DNA of 64,000 bases from Bartonella machadoae (GCF_022559585.1 NZ_CP087114.1:227095-291094); one strand, 5' to 3'; positions 45,646 through 56,112 are shown, counted from the stretch's first letter. Notes: a model not told the origin generated them from the sequence alone. Numbers and translations: made by a program.

Positions 45646-47568
45646 TTATTCATCATTGATATCATTTTCATTTTTAACGGTATTGGAGAGTAAATCAAGA
45701 TCGTTTTCTTGTTTATTCAGACGGATATCGACAATTTTTGCTTCTGGGAAATAGTCGAGTATTTTTGCAATGTCAGGATCTGCTTGTGCATTGGAAAAAA
45801 GAGTTTTTTGGAGAGCCAAACTCTCTTCTTGTAGGGTTGGACCCCCTCCTTCATTAACAAAAGTTATCGTCCAACGTTTTTTTGTCCATTGGAAAAGTGT
45901 TTTTTCGATATCACGAGCAAGTGAAAGGGGAGCATTTTCAGCAAGTCTTAAGGTAATATGTCCTAGTTTAAAAGAAACAGGGTGAACAAATTCTTTAATA
46001 AGAAGTTTGAAAGGAACATCATTATGCTGTTCAGCTAATGTAACAATATCGTGCAAAGAATTGATGACTATGGATTGCGTTTCAGCCATCTCTTCTACTT
46101 CGTGCGTTGAGGAATGCGATAAATCTGCAATATCTTGAGAAAGTTCAACAGATGGAGAAGTTTCAAAAGCTTTTGTTTTTTCAAGGGTGTTTGTATTTTC
46201 AAGATCTGGAGTTTTGAATGAATCTTTTTGTTGTAAAGAGTGGTCTAATGGGGTGCCTAACGGTGTTTTTATAGCGGATTGATTTTGTGATGTATTTGCA
46301 ATATCTGGAGCAGAAGAGGCGTAAACAGCTGTTTCTTTTGTCAAATTATTTACATTTGAGGCTTCTTGATGCGAAGTATTTGAAACAATTGTGCGGGGTG
46401 TTTGTTCTTGGGTAAGTTTTTTCAAAGCTTCATCAAGCGTTGGGAGATCAGCAGTATGCGCAAGACGAATAAGGAGCATTTCGGCAGCTTGCAGGGGATG
46501 CGCGGTTTGACTCACTTCTTGTAGACCTTTGAGCAACATTTGCCAACTTCGAGATAAAACAGGAATGGAAAGTTTTTTTGAAAATTCTAGGCTTCTTAAA
46601 CGTTCGTCTTCAGCAAGTGAGAGATTTTTAGCTATCTCTGGAGTAAAACGGAGACGTGTAACCAGATGATTAAAATCGGCCAATTCTGTCAATATAGTAA
46701 GAGGATCAGCGCCTGCATCATATTGGCTGCGTAATTCATGCAATGCTTCTACAACCTTGCCCTTCATAATAAATTCAAACAGATCAATAATACGTGCTTG
46801 ATCGGCTAATCCTAACATTGCGCGCACTGCAATAGCACTAACGTTGCCATGACTATGCGCAATTGCTTGATCAAAAATGGACAGTGCATCACGTACAGAA
46901 CCTTCAGCAGCACGAGCAATCATAGAGAGTGCTTGCTCTTCCACTTCTACGTTTTCATACTTTGCAATTTGGCGCAAATGCGCAACCAAGACGGTTGATT
47001 CAATACGCCGAAGGTCAAAACGCTGGCAACGTGACAGGATTGTAATAGGAACTTTGCGAATTTCTGTTGTTGCAAAAATAAATTTTACATGCGCTGGTGG
47101 TTCTTCAAGTGTTTTCAACAAGCCGTTAAATGCTTGCGTTGAGAGCATATGCACTTCATCAATAATATAGACTTTATAGCGTGCAGAAACAGGACGGTAA
47201 CGTATTTGTTCAATAATTTCGCGAATATCGTCAATACCTGTATGCGAAGCCGCATCCATTTCTATAACATCTATATGACGTCCTTCAATGATTTGCGTGC
47301 AATGTTCACCAAGTGTATTCAATACAGTTGTTGGTTGATGAATATCTTTTGTTTTATAATTGAGCGCACGTGCCAAAATACGCGCTGTTGTGGTTTTCCC
47401 CACTCCGCGAATTCCTGTGAGCATCCACGCTTGTGCAATGCGCCCTGTTTCAAAGGCATTTGTGAGGGTACGCACCATAGCCTCTTGACCAATGAGGTCA
47501 GAGAAATTCTGAGGTCGATATTTGCGAGCAAGAACACGATAGGTCGTTTCTACCGGCGTATTTTCCAT
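45646..47568 (-). CDS. dnaX: DNA polymerase III subunit gamma/tau
   Basis: 640-residue clamp-loader ATPase. Walker A ([18 protein letters not shown], about residues 45-62), Walker B region with [23 protein letters not shown], and the SRC motif ([11 protein letters not shown]) are present. A Ser/Thr-rich linker (about residues 390-500) and a C-terminal tau-type domain follow. The zinc-module cysteines seen in E. coli are mostly absent, as usual in this group. ATG 47568 was chosen over an upstream TTG. Confidence 0.95.
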   Translation of the reverse strand: MENTPVETTYRVLARKYRPQNFSDLIGQEAMVRTLTNAFETGRIAQAWMLTGIRGVGKTTTARILARALNYKTKDIHQPTTVLNTLGEHCTQIIEGRHIDVIEMDAASHTGIDDIREIIEQIRYRPVSARYKVYIIDEVHMLSTQAFNGLLKTLEEPPAHVKFIFATTEIRKVPITILSRCQRFDLRRIESTVLVAHLRQIAKYENVEVEEQALSMIARAAEGSVRDALSIFDQAIAHSHGNVSAIAVRAMLGLADQARIIDLFEFIMKGKVVEALHELRSQYDAGADPLTILTELADFNHLVTRLRFTPEIAKNLSLAEDERLRSLEFSKKLSIPVLSRSWQMLLKGLQEVSQTAHPLQAAEMLLIRLAHTADLPTLDEALKKLTQEQTPRTIVSNTSHQEASNVNNLTKETAVYASSAPDIANTSQNQSAIKTPLGTPLDHSLQQKDSFKTPDLENTNTLEKTKAFETSPSVELSQDIADLSHSSTHEVEEMAETQSIVINSLHDIVTLAEQHNDVPFKLLIKEFVHPVSFKLGHITLRLAENAPLSLARDIEKTLFQWTKKRWTITFVNEGGGPTLQEESLALQKTLFSNAQADPDIAKILDYFPEAKIVDIRLNKQENDLDLLSNTVKNENDINDE

Positions 47569-47798
47569 CAATGATTCCAATTTTGAAGCTCTTTATGCGT
47601 ATATTTTGATAACACAAAACGACAGATGACTATGGTACTTTAATATAAAAGGATTTTTTCTCAATCAAATTATTTTTTGAAGAAATAGGGTTATTTTTAA
47701 AAGACAACCCACTCCCTCTATTTTTCACATCACACCATCACTTTGAAAAATAAAGACACTTCATGATTGATAAAAGTGTAATTTACAAAACAAACAAA

Positions 47799-47893
47799 GG
47801 AGGCTGGTACATGACCCGTACCAAAACTCGTTGGGGCTGCTTCTTTCCAGACCTGACCCAGTTGGCGAGCAGTCCGTCCACTACCAACCTCCC
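47799..47893 (-). ncRNA. ffs: Signal recognition particle RNA, bacterial small (4.5S) type
   Basis: On the minus strand a 95-base hairpin RNA starts GGGAGGTTGGTA and ends TACCAGCCTCC, and these ends pair. The apical region contains GGGTCAGGTCTGGAAAGAAG followed by CAGCC, matching the universally conserved SRP RNA domain IV (GGUCAGGUCCGGAAGGAAGCAGCC) at nearly every position. It binds Ffh and targets membrane proteins. Location about 230 bases upstream of dnaX is common in alphaproteobacteria. A TATGAG element in the right place for a -10 box lies just upstream. Confidence 0.93.
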
Positions 47894-48667
47894 AATCTCA
47901 TATTGTCGATTTAAAATGAAAAATCAAGCTAAGAAACAAAAAATATGACAAGAGCGATAAAGAAATTTTCTTTTGAGTTAAATTTATACCATAAGCAATC
48001 AATAGAAAAAAAAATCATTAACTTTCATTGAGAGCGCGCATCATATATTATTGCGTATGAACAAAAGTTTTTATTTTTAAGATTAAGGAGATGTTCATTA
48101 ACGAAGACCTGTTGTAGAATTTTTGGGCAGGAATATGCATTTTGGGGGGAGAAATATTTTAAAATGATGAGAAGTTTTCAGCAATCAAAAAGAGGGATTT
48201 AACATACAGGTTGTTTAATAAGCTGAAATGAGAAAATTGGGGAAAAATATTGTTACCAAAGAGCACATCCACTGTTACATCACTTTCAATAACAGATGAT
48301 TTTTAACAGTCCAAAAACACGCCCCCTTGACTTAAATGTTCGCTCTATAGCGATCAAGACCTGAGAACTGAAAAGTAAAACCGAGTTTTTGATGCGATTC
48401 AACTGTCAAGCAGTATCAAGCGGATAGAATATTTTTATGAAAAATTGCTTTGATGTTCTGAAATGCAACTATACAAAATTCAATTGGTTGCAAGAGTTAC
48501 TTAATATTTAGTTTTCCGCAATTTAGTTTGAATAGTTTGATTTTGTTAAACAAAACACAAATGTTGCTTTAAAAAACAGGCATTGATAACTTACTCTACC
48601 CGATTTAAAAAGCTCATTTCAACAATTGCAGAAAACTATCCAAATTTAAATGTTCTTGGAAAAATTA
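47894..48667. other. 770-base region without a confident gene
   Basis: AT-rich and full of stops in all frames I followed. A minus-strand stretch near 48220-48300 reads SSVIESDVTVDVLFGNNIF without an intact frame, possibly the remains of a gene I cannot name. No RNA gene or integrase remnant was seen. Confidence 0.35.
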
Positions 48668-49075
48668 TCAATCGTAATCCCCTGTATCACAATTGGTTCC
48701 AATAATTCTTTTCTTAGTAATATTTTTAAAAACATAATTCCCTGATGGAGGGAAGCTTACAGTGAGAGATTTTACACCTTTAAGCCTAAAGATTTGATGT
48801 TTTTTATTATGCGTTATTTTCTTCTCATCATCAGCAACAATTTTTAATTTTTCTAAGTCAGAAGGAGAAGAGTAAGATAAAGTAAAAGACGCTCTCTTGG
48901 GCTTAAATATTTTACAAGAGTATTCAACACCATGATGCATTTTATCGGGCGTACCAATCTTAGCACTTTCACCAGGCGCAAAATCCCATTCTTTCTCACC
49001 AAATCCAGCAAATGCAACACTGGAGTAAACAAGAATATTGGCAGCTAATAATCCTTGACTGAAAATTTTTTTCAT
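48668..49075 (-). CDS. small secreted protein of unknown function
   Basis: 135 residues. An N-terminal signal peptide (KKIFSQGLLAANILVYSSVAFA, cleavage likely after AFA) precedes a mature chain of about 112 residues rich in Lys, Ser and Gly. It has two cysteines (YSCKIF and GTNCDTG), which could form a disulfide in the periplasm or outside. The mature part looks like a beta-rich domain (ASFTLSYSSPS, SLTVSFPPSGNYVF). I recognise no family. The start ATG has AAAGGGAAA upstream. It stands alone between decayed regions, so it may be a lineage-specific host-interaction factor; that is inference. Confidence 0.7.
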   Translation of the reverse strand: MKKIFSQGLLAANILVYSSVAFAGFGEKEWDFAPGESAKIGTPDKMHHGVEYSCKIFKPKRASFTLSYSSPSDLEKLKIVADDEKKITHNKKHQIFRLKGVKSLTVSFPPSGNYVFKNITKKRIIGTNCDTGDYD

Positions 49076-49457
49076 TTTTTTCCCTTTTGTTTTAAAATAT
49101 GATTAAAGATAAATCAGTTTTTGTAAATAGAAAAGACCAAAGCTAAAGCAAAAAACGGGGCGTAATTGTACTTTGTAGTTTTATAAATTTGAGCATTTTT
49201 TGAGTCAGAGACAATAAAAAGCGGTTTGATATATTCTGAGAGAAATTTAAATTATTTTATGAGCTTATTTAGAAGGTTTATAGTTATTCTTTTAAAATAA
49301 AATCAAATGAAGATTATATCTTTTCTCCAAAGGGCCTCTTTTGTATGAGAGAAATGAGGGCCAAAGGAAATTGTGAATTGTTGCTTATGTTGTTTTTTGT
49401 CCATGCTTAGATTGTATTTTGTATTGTCCACAAAAAATAGACAATCAATTGTCCTTT
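49076..49457. other. intergenic region with no gene recognised
   Basis: AT-rich; presumably carries the promoter of the secreted-protein gene at its left end. Nothing else supported. Confidence 0.35.
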
Positions 49458-49753
49458 AATAACGATAAAGCCATTGAGCACCACCATCTTTACGCTCATG
49501 AAGGTGCAAGCTGGTACTATCTTACTATTTACCGGCTCCCAATGTTGCGACAGCCCTTGTATTAAGACGATTCATAAGAGGCATTTTTATTCCTTTCTAA
49601 ACGTTTTTTTACCCACACGTTAATCCCACTTGTGACGTGCAAGGGGATGATTTTAATTGATTTAAGAATAAGCAGGTTTGAAATGAGAGAATCTTAGAAT
49701 ATTTGGGTCTCTCATTCAACATGAAAAACAGTAAATTATCATTATAAATCAAT
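49458..49753 (-). pseudogene. integrase remnant D (P4-type tyrosine integrase, N-terminal part)
   Basis: Reading leftward from the shared junction at 49753, it has the conserved upstream region and a start near 49572. Decayed codons then give LHERKDGGAQWLYRY before a stop near 49458. The junction is four bases from the pheA stop codon, which itself falls in the AT-rich edge. Confidence 0.6.
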
Positions 49754-49756
49754 ATA

Positions 49757-50620
49757 TTATATATGTGCCATTCGATCATTTTTAGCAGGATAAATACCGA
49801 TAATGCGCAATTCAGCAGAGAAGAAAGCGAGCTCTTCTAGAGCGAGTTTCATCATAGGCTCTTCAGGATGCCCCTCAATATCAACGAAGAATTGTGTTGC
49901 ATTGAAATTCCCACCAATTTGGTAGCTTTCTAATTTTGTCATATTAATACCATTTGTGGCAAATCCTCCCAGAGTTTTATAAAGGGCAGCTGGTACATTG
50001 CGCACGCGAAAAAGAAGACTTGTGATGATTTTTTCGCCATTTTGGGGTTTTGGTACGTGTTTTTGAAAACGCGAAAGAATGACAAAACGGGTAATATTAT
50101 GAGGACTATCTTCAACATTTTTTTCAAGAATATCAAGTCCGTAAAGTTCTGCTGCGATCAGAGGCGCTAAGGCTGCTTGTGAACGTTTTGCATCGTTTTT
50201 AATCAATTTTGCGGCCCCAGCTGTATCGGCGGAGGTAACAGGTATCCAGCCATGATTGCGTATGATTTTACGGCATTGTGCAAGGGCATGTGTATGGCTA
50301 TGTACGGTTTTAATTTCTTCAAGCGTAACACCGGGTAAAACCATGAGTTGGAAATGAATAGGCAAAAAATATTCACCAATAATATAAAGGGATGACTGCG
50401 GTAAAAGGTGATGAATATCCGCAACGCGTCCAGCAAGAGTATTTTCAATAGGAATCATAGCAAGATCAGCTTGTCCACTTTCTACGAAGTTGAGGGCATC
50501 TTCAAAAGTAGTACAGGGTACAGCATCCATCTTGGGAAACAGTTTGGAGCAAGCAATATGAGAATTTGCACCATATTCTCCTTGAAAAGAGATTTTGTTG
50601 GTTTTTTTCAGTGTTTTCAT
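49757..50620 (-). CDS. pheA: Prephenate dehydratase
   Basis: 287-residue phenylalanine biosynthesis enzyme, without a fused chorismate mutase. The catalytic domain shows [24 protein letters not shown] and the TRF motif (NITRFVIL). The ACT regulatory domain contains [24 protein letters not shown] sequence (here beginning PAALYK) and LESYQIGG, so feedback by Phe is likely. Its start overlaps the kdsB stop (ATGA). The stop codon lies at the integrase remnant junction, so the last residues may be altered. Confidence 0.94.
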   Translation of the reverse strand: MKTLKKTNKISFQGEYGANSHIACSKLFPKMDAVPCTTFEDALNFVESGQADLAMIPIENTLAGRVADIHHLLPQSSLYIIGEYFLPIHFQLMVLPGVTLEEIKTVHSHTHALAQCRKIIRNHGWIPVTSADTAGAAKLIKNDAKRSQAALAPLIAAELYGLDILEKNVEDSPHNITRFVILSRFQKHVPKPQNGEKIITSLLFRVRNVPAALYKTLGGFATNGINMTKLESYQIGGNFNATQFFVDIEGHPEEPMMKLALEELAFFSAELRIIGIYPAKNDRMAHI

Positions 50621-51348
50621 GCTAAAATCTTACGAACTCTTTCAAGATCATGTTGTGTATCAACGCTTAAGGGAATGGTGTCAACTATTTCTACATCAAT
50701 ACGCATATTATGTTCTAATGCGCGTAATTGTTCAAGTTTTTCACGTTGCTCGAGGGGAGAGGGTTTAAGCGCCACGAATTGTTCAAGTGCTTTGCGGCGG
50801 TAGGCGTAGATTCCAATATGATGAAAAAGGGGTCCTTCTCCATAAGGCGCTGTTGCACGGGTAAAATAAAGAGCACGAAGGCGATTTTGAGAAAGCGGTG
50901 TCCCAATAATTTTGACGACATTGGGATCACTCTCTTCATCTTTTTCAATGATTTTGGCACCCAAAGTTGCGATATCAGTGAGACTGTTTTCTAGAGGGCG
51001 TAAAGTACTGATGATTTCGTGAGGTGTGATTGTCGGCAGATCACCTTGTAGATTCAAAATTGTATCGTAGCGTTGTTCAGGATCAATATGTGTTAAAGCT
51101 TCATAAATACGATCAGATCCCGATTTGTGATCACAAGATGTCATAATACATTCATGTCCATAAGTTGTTACAGCTTTAGCGATATCATTATGATCTGTTG
51201 CAACGAGAGTCCGCCCTATTGCAGCTTTTTTTGCTTGTTCAACGACATGAACAATCATTGGTTTTCCAGCAATCTCAGCGAGAGCTTTTTGAGGTAGGCG
51301 GGTTGAGCCTATGCGGGCAGGAATAAGAATGATAGGTTCAAGTGCCAT
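50617..51348 (-). CDS. kdsB: CMP-KDO synthetase (3-deoxy-manno-octulosonate cytidylyltransferase)
   Basis: 243 residues. It activates KDO for lipopolysaccharide inner-core synthesis. [31 protein letters not shown] (metal/nucleotide site) and [12 protein letters not shown] match KdsB. Paired with pheA, an arrangement also seen in other Rhizobiales. Confidence 0.95.
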   Translation of the reverse strand: MALEPIILIPARIGSTRLPQKALAEIAGKPMIVHVVEQAKKAAIGRTLVATDHNDIAKAVTTYGHECIMTSCDHKSGSDRIYEALTHIDPEQRYDTILNLQGDLPTITPHEIISTLRPLENSLTDIATLGAKIIEKDEESDPNVVKIIGTPLSQNRLRALYFTRATAPYGEGPLFHHIGIYAYRRKALEQFVALKPSPLEQREKLEQLRALEHNMRIDVEIVDTIPLSVDTQHDLERVRKILA

Positions 51349-51452
51349 TGTAATGTTCCAAATACCGTGTGTAATGCATTTATAATATTGTATGTTATAA
51401 GGAAAAAGCTTAAACTAAAAGGGGTAATGAAAAGATAAACGTTTAAGTTTTT

Positions 51453-52034
51453 ATGAATCGCTCGACAGTTCTTTATTTTGTTTGTGCTTGTCTCTTTGTG
51501 CTGATTATATTGGTAGGAATTTCCACGCTCAGTGATATCATCTATGACAATTCTTCATCGGTTCAACATCCTCATACAGTTACCAAGAATGACGTATCAA
51601 AAGAGGAGCAGCAGGTATCTGAGAGCTCTTTATCACTAAGAGATCGTCTTCAACAAGGCAATCTTGAAAATGGGCGTAAAATTTTTCACCAATGTGCTAT
51701 ATGCCATACCTCTGGACGCAATGAATCTGGTCGTGTTGGTCCAGTGCTTTGGGATATAGTGAACCGTCCTTTGGCCGCGGCGCCAAGCTTTGCTTATTCA
51801 CGAGTATTGCGTGCAAACTCTCATCAAAAATGGGATTTTGTAACTTTAGATCGTTATATACAATCACCCCGTAAAGCGTTTCCGGGAACCATTATGTCTT
51901 TCCGTGGAATAAAAAATGATCAAGATCGTGCTGATCTTTTGCTTTATTTACGCAGTTTGTCTGATCATCCTGTCCCTTTGCCAATGGATAATAAAGAAAG
52001 CGAAAGAGATCAGACTAAAGATAAACTATTTTAG
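51453..52034 (+). CDS. membrane-anchored c-type cytochrome
   Basis: 193 residues. One N-terminal membrane helix (residues about 6-28) acts as an uncleaved anchor, followed by a polar linker and a class I cytochrome c domain. Haem attachment is at CAICH (about residues 81-85), and the likely Met ligand is in GTIMSFRGI. It resembles CycM-type electron carriers to terminal oxidases. Divergent from kdsB. The C-terminal tail is charged and not conserved. Confidence 0.88.
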   Translation: MNRSTVLYFVCACLFVLIILVGISTLSDIIYDNSSSVQHPHTVTKNDVSKEEQQVSESSLSLRDRLQQGNLENGRKIFHQCAICHTSGRNESGRVGPVLWDIVNRPLAAAPSFAYSRVLRANSHQKWDFVTLDRYIQSPRKAFPGTIMSFRGIKNDQDRADLLLYLRSLSDHPVPLPMDNKESERDQTKDKLF

Positions 52035-52849
52035 AAAGAGATGTGGTTGTTTTTTAGACTTGCATTTATAATGGCAGTTCCAATGTATTTTTTAGTCTAC
52101 GCATCAATCTATTTTCGTGTACAGCAGGATTCACCACATAGCATAAAATATGTAGATATTTGAGTTTAATGCGTTTGTTGATCATTGGCACACGGTGGTT
52201 TTCTGTTATTAAAGAGCTTTCCATTAAAACTTTAAAATTTACGCAGTAAATTATGCCAAGAAAAGCGCCATAATTTCTTATAAAGAATTGTTTATAAGCA
52301 TTTTTTCTTATCAAGAGTAAAAGTATATTACCAAGATTTATTCGATAAAGTGATGGAGGGAATGCGTTGAATTCGATACTCATTTAAAACTCTGTGATAA
52401 AAGTTTGGTTGGCATTCTCTTTCGATGATTGTAATGTAATAAAATATACTTACAAGTGATTGGACCACAATAATTCAAGCAAGGTTGGAAAATACAAGTA
52501 TCAAGCAAAGTTTCATTGAGAGTTTCGTTTAAAAATAAAATTACTCTCATTTCTATCAAAGAAAGTGAATAAAGAGTTGTGTGATGTGTCATTTGTATTT
52601 TGTTGAAGTTAGCCGATTAAAGATCATAGAAAATAAAGCTCGACAAAAACAAGCTTTATTTATCGTTTGCGAATGCAAAAGAGAGTTCTAATATGTAAGG
52701 GGTGTTTTTTTATTTTCTAAGAAGCTCTAGACAATATTTTATAAGAATATTCATACTAGGTCATATAAAGCGGATTGACAATAATAAGATGTTGATACAG
52801 GCTTAATTTCTGTTACATGAGTGATGAATTAATGGAGATATGGAAGTTA
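52035..52849. other. 815-base region without a confident gene
   Basis: Two overlapping minus-strand frames (52066-52383 and 52380-52592, sharing ATGA) are open but have no recognisable motifs and weak ribosome sites. A hairpin AATAAAGCT (52632-52640) / AGCTTTATT (52652-52660) could be a terminator. The stretch probably contains decayed sequence. Confidence 0.35.
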
Positions 52850-53292
52850 GGGAAGCATTACGTATCATATAGGTTTTAATGGGGTCACGACCCTCACGTA
52901 AAACAGAACGCCATTGGGGTGCCAATTCACGGGCTTGTTTTAAAGAAACGTCTCTTAAAGCACCCAAGCCCATTTCACGCTGCCGCCCGTGGATGGTATA
53001 ACGTAAAAGCCATTGCCCCCCCCCATCTTTACGCTTATGAAGGTGCGAGCCGGCACCGTCATACTATTTGCCAGCCCCCACTGTTGCAACAGCCCTTGGT
53101 ATTAGGACGATTCATAAGAGGCATTTTTACTCCTTTCTTCTCTATTTTTTATCCACACGATAATCCCACTTGTGATGTGCAAAGAGATGGTTTTGATTGA
53201 TTCAACATAAGCAGGTTTGAAATAAGGGAATCTTATAATATTCGAGCCCCTTATTCAACATGCAAAATAGCAAATTATCATTATAAATCAAC
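52850..53292 (-). pseudogene. integrase remnant E (P4-type tyrosine integrase, N-terminal part)
   Basis: Reading leftward from the junction at about 53292. After the conserved upstream region and a start near 53117, the decayed frame gives YDGAGSHLHKRKDGG, a run of nine C (complement of 53016-53024) that breaks frame, then QWLLRYTIHGRQREMGLGAL, RDVSLKQARELA and QWRSVLREGRDPIKT. This is a textbook P4-type integrase N-terminal domain. Similarity ends near 52850. Confidence 0.75.
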
Positions 53293-53330
53293 GTATTATA
53301 TAATTGATGAAAAGGGTTTTTTCTCTAGAA

Positions 53331-54383
53331 TGGCTTTTGAGGGAGATGTTTATTTAATTGAATACATGAGGGACAATAGAACGGCAATATATTTAAAAAA
53401 TACACCCGTGTTCTTATCCGTAAAGAGAACATATTTTCGGTGCTAGATCAAAGCAGTTTGTTATTAATGAGATGAAAGACGGGGGAAATTTTGTATCTCT
53501 TGCTGCATAATGGATTGAAAAAAGACGATAGAAGAAGCTTATAATTCACTATCATCAATCATGTTAAGAGAAGCTTTTAACCGCGCGTTTAACTTTCTTT
53601 TTTCCAACCATTTCCTTATGTTAGTAGAAACATCGGACAATATCTTCAATAATCGCTATTCGAGAAATCATTTTCATTATCAAAGTTACGGTATGGATCC
53701 AGAGTCCGTTCAACGTATACTTTTACAAAAGTAGTAGTCATCTTAGGACGTGGAGGAATTGGTCATCATGTATCAGCAATACTTGCATCCTCTGGTGTGG
53801 AAAAATTAATTCTTGTCGACAATGATGTCATCAAGATAACCAATTTGACCGGACAAATTCTTTTTACTAAACAAGATGTTGGTTTTCCTAAAACAACAGT
53901 TCTTCGGCGTGAGTTGATACAAAGAAACAGTCAAAGTGAGGTTAGTGAATTACAAATGTTGATCACTGTGAAAGAAGATATTATCAAGTTTCCTAAAGCC
54001 GATTTGTGGCTCATTTCATCTGATGAACCTGATCATTTGGTCCCATGGATAAACAAACAAGCTTATAGAGATTCCGGCACTGTTAATGACATTGCTGTGT
54101 TTGGGCTTTTTTATATACCTAGAAAACCGGTTACTATGTATACAGTCCATTGATAGGAAATCTCCCCGAAAAACGCGAAAGTTTAATCTATGACACTTGT
54201 GCTGCTATTAATAATAATTTTAAAGTTGCGACGTTTTCTCCTGTGGATGCTCTTAAATTTTTGGGTGGTTATGGTGAGCTCCTGTCCATTGATCGCCGTG
54301 GTGGGATATGGAGCAGCAAACTTTTCACACAAAAGCGTTGCCTAAAAAAGAATCCTCATTGCAAAGTTTGTGGAACAAACTAA
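53331..54383 (+). pseudogene. mccB: decayed mccB: microcin C7-type peptide adenylyltransferase
   Basis: The 1053 bases equal 351 codons, against my recollection of about 350 residues for E. coli MccB. An N-terminal part reads like a RiPP-recognition winged helix (GDVYLIEYMRDNRTAIYL). NNRYSRN and HYQSYG follow, then VVILGRGGIGHHVSAILASS, DVGFPK, VNDIAVFG and a C-terminal KVCGTN, colinear with E. coli MccB. It is broken by frame changes near 53425, in an A-run near 53518, at 53728 (TAG) and near 54140, plus a TGA near 53475. The ATP-site Arg of NLTRQ is Gly, the first CxxC is YxxY, and about ten residues are deleted near 54215. Its stop overlaps the exporter start. Confidence 0.85.
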
Positions 54384-55618
54384 TGAACAGACCCAGAATA
54401 CTTGCTGTAACCTATGGATCTTACCATGCGATACGAATGCTTATTGGCGTTTATCACGCCATTTTTCTAATGTCTATGGGGGTTACTCTGTCTCAATTGG
54501 CCCTGCTGCAAATTGCCTTTTCAATAACTGTTTTGCTTTTTGATTTTCCTTGTGCTGTTTTAGCGGACAGATATCGACGTAAATATTCCGTTACTGCTGG
54601 AGTTTTTATGACGGGAGTGTTTTATCTTCTCTGTCTTCAAGCCCCCAATATAACAGTGCTTATGATTGCACAAATTCTCTATGCAGCGGGAATTTGCTTC
54701 ATTACCAGTGCCGTTGATGGTTGGATTTACCATTCTCTAGACCATAAACAAGACCGCTTTTCGTATTATGCACATCTCTCTCACCAGATAAACTCTTTTG
54801 GTAGCATTATCAGTGGTATGATAGGAATTGCAACAATCTATTATTCTGGGCAATATTTTATGGGATATATTATCTCAAGTTTAATGATGGGAATAATTTT
54901 CTGTATATTTCTTATTGTTCCTGAAAAAAAGGCATTTGTGGGGAACGGAACAAAAACAAAGACGATTTTGCAAAATGCTAAGGAAACGCTCTGGATATTT
55001 CAAAACACTGTAGGAGGAGCGTGGTTTATTTTGTTGATGTGCCTGTTTAGCGCTGGCATTCAGGTTATTTATCACTTCTGGCAACCGATAATGCTTTCAG
55101 GTAGAAAAATCGACCATCTCAATAATTCGCAGTTATTGGTACTCATGTTCTGCCATATTGGCGCCTTTTCTGCTCAATATTTTTCCAATGCACTAATGTC
55201 TAAATATCATGTACTCGATAAAAAATATAAAAACTCTATAAAGTATTTCTCATTCTTTTCTGCTCTGATGTGTATGGCGCTTTATTTTTTTGTCCATAGC
55301 AGTCAAATTGCTGCGTCAGTTATTGCATTTTCGTTAATTCATGGCTTTATTTGCACTGTACCGATAGGAGCAAAGAGTTTGTTTTTTTCAGAGCTTAACC
55401 AACAACAAACGCGACATATTTCTGGCATTGTCGGAGCGACATCTTTTAGCGGAAGAATATTTTCAATAGCAGCATTAAGCGTTATTTCATTTCTTCCTGC
55501 AACAATTCCACCGTCTTATTACCTTGTATTACCAACTTTAACTTTTTTCATATGTGGCTTGGTCATCATCAAGTGGATGACGTTCTCTGGTAAATCTATT
55601 TTGCAAAAAACGATATAA
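54383..55618 (+). CDS. MccC-like MFS exporter of the microcin C-type locus
   Basis: 411 residues of mostly hydrophobic sequence with the pattern of a 12-helix major facilitator. The loop 2-3 motif is seen as FDFPCAVLADRYRRKYS. No frameshift is visible. The ATG at 54383 overlaps the mccB stop as TAATG, so translation was coupled to mccB. In E. coli MccC exports the peptide-nucleotide antibiotic and gives the producer resistance. That role is inferred here from the mccB neighbour. With mccB dead it could still export processed or foreign microcin C, or be an early-stage pseudogene. Confidence 0.8.
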   Translation: MNRPRILAVTYGSYHAIRMLIGVYHAIFLMSMGVTLSQLALLQIAFSITVLLFDFPCAVLADRYRRKYSVTAGVFMTGVFYLLCLQAPNITVLMIAQILYAAGICFITSAVDGWIYHSLDHKQDRFSYYAHLSHQINSFGSIISGMIGIATIYYSGQYFMGYIISSLMMGIIFCIFLIVPEKKAFVGNGTKTKTILQNAKETLWIFQNTVGGAWFILLMCLFSAGIQVIYHFWQPIMLSGRKIDHLNNSQLLVLMFCHIGAFSAQYFSNALMSKYHVLDKKYKNSIKYFSFFSALMCMALYFFVHSSQIAASVIAFSLIHGFICTVPIGAKSLFFSELNQQQTRHISGIVGATSFSGRIFSIAALSVISFLPATIPPSYYLVLPTLTFFICGLVIIKWMTFSGKSILQKTI

Positions 55619-55950
55619 AATACAGTTGAAAAAGTGATTATTTCTGAAGTCTGATAAATCAGAAAAACGATTATAGTGCATGATACGAATGGAAAATTGA
55701 TAAGCTGTTACCAAAAATTTTTCTATGTCATAAATTATGAAGCACATTGAAAGCATACAGTGTCTTACATTACTAAATCTGGTTTGTTCCATCAAACACA
55801 GTTTTAAAATTTTTTGAAAAACGGCAACTTTTTTTATTTAAGAATGTAAAGAAAAGAATTTTTTCAAAAGAAGTGAGGATAGTAAAAAAGAGGAGATTAT
55901 TGGTTTATTGAAATTTTACATACGATTGGTGGTTCTTTTTTCCGCTATAT
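55619..55950. other. intergenic region after the exporter gene
   Basis: AT-rich, no gene recognised. It may include unreadable 5' remains of the ABC ATPase that becomes recognisable at 55951. Confidence 0.35.
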
Positions 55951-56098
55951 TATCCATATGTTTCTTCTTGTTGACAAAAGTAGAAAATGACTCTCGCTTG
56001 CGCAATAAGTCTCAAGCAATACTTTATCATATATGATGAACCAACATCTTCTCTTGATAGAAGTATACGGAGATAAATTGTTAATCTTTTGCATAAAA
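55951..56098 (+). pseudogene. ABC-transporter ATPase fragment (left part)
   Basis: The frame reads YPYVSSC, stop, QK, stop, KMTLACAISLK, then FIIYDEPTSSLDRSIRR, stop, IVNLLHKI. This matches the signature, Walker B and D-loop part of oligopeptide/dipeptide-type importer ATPases (Opp/Dpp/YejF: SGGQ-QR, DEPTSSLD, IVNLL). At least three stops are in frame. It is broken off at the junction of integrase remnant F; the continuation is at 56811. Confidence 0.65.
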
Positions 56099-56112
56099 TA
56101 TAACAAATAATA

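Noticed and set aside
47763..47948. Open frame of 61 codons over the SRP RNA gene
   Set aside because: It overlaps the conserved RNA hairpin on the other strand and has no protein motif.
52066..52592. Two overlapping minus-strand frames of 105 and 70 codons sharing ATGA
   Set aside because: The overlap looks operon-like, but neither has recognisable motifs or a good ribosome site, and the surrounding sequence is decayed.
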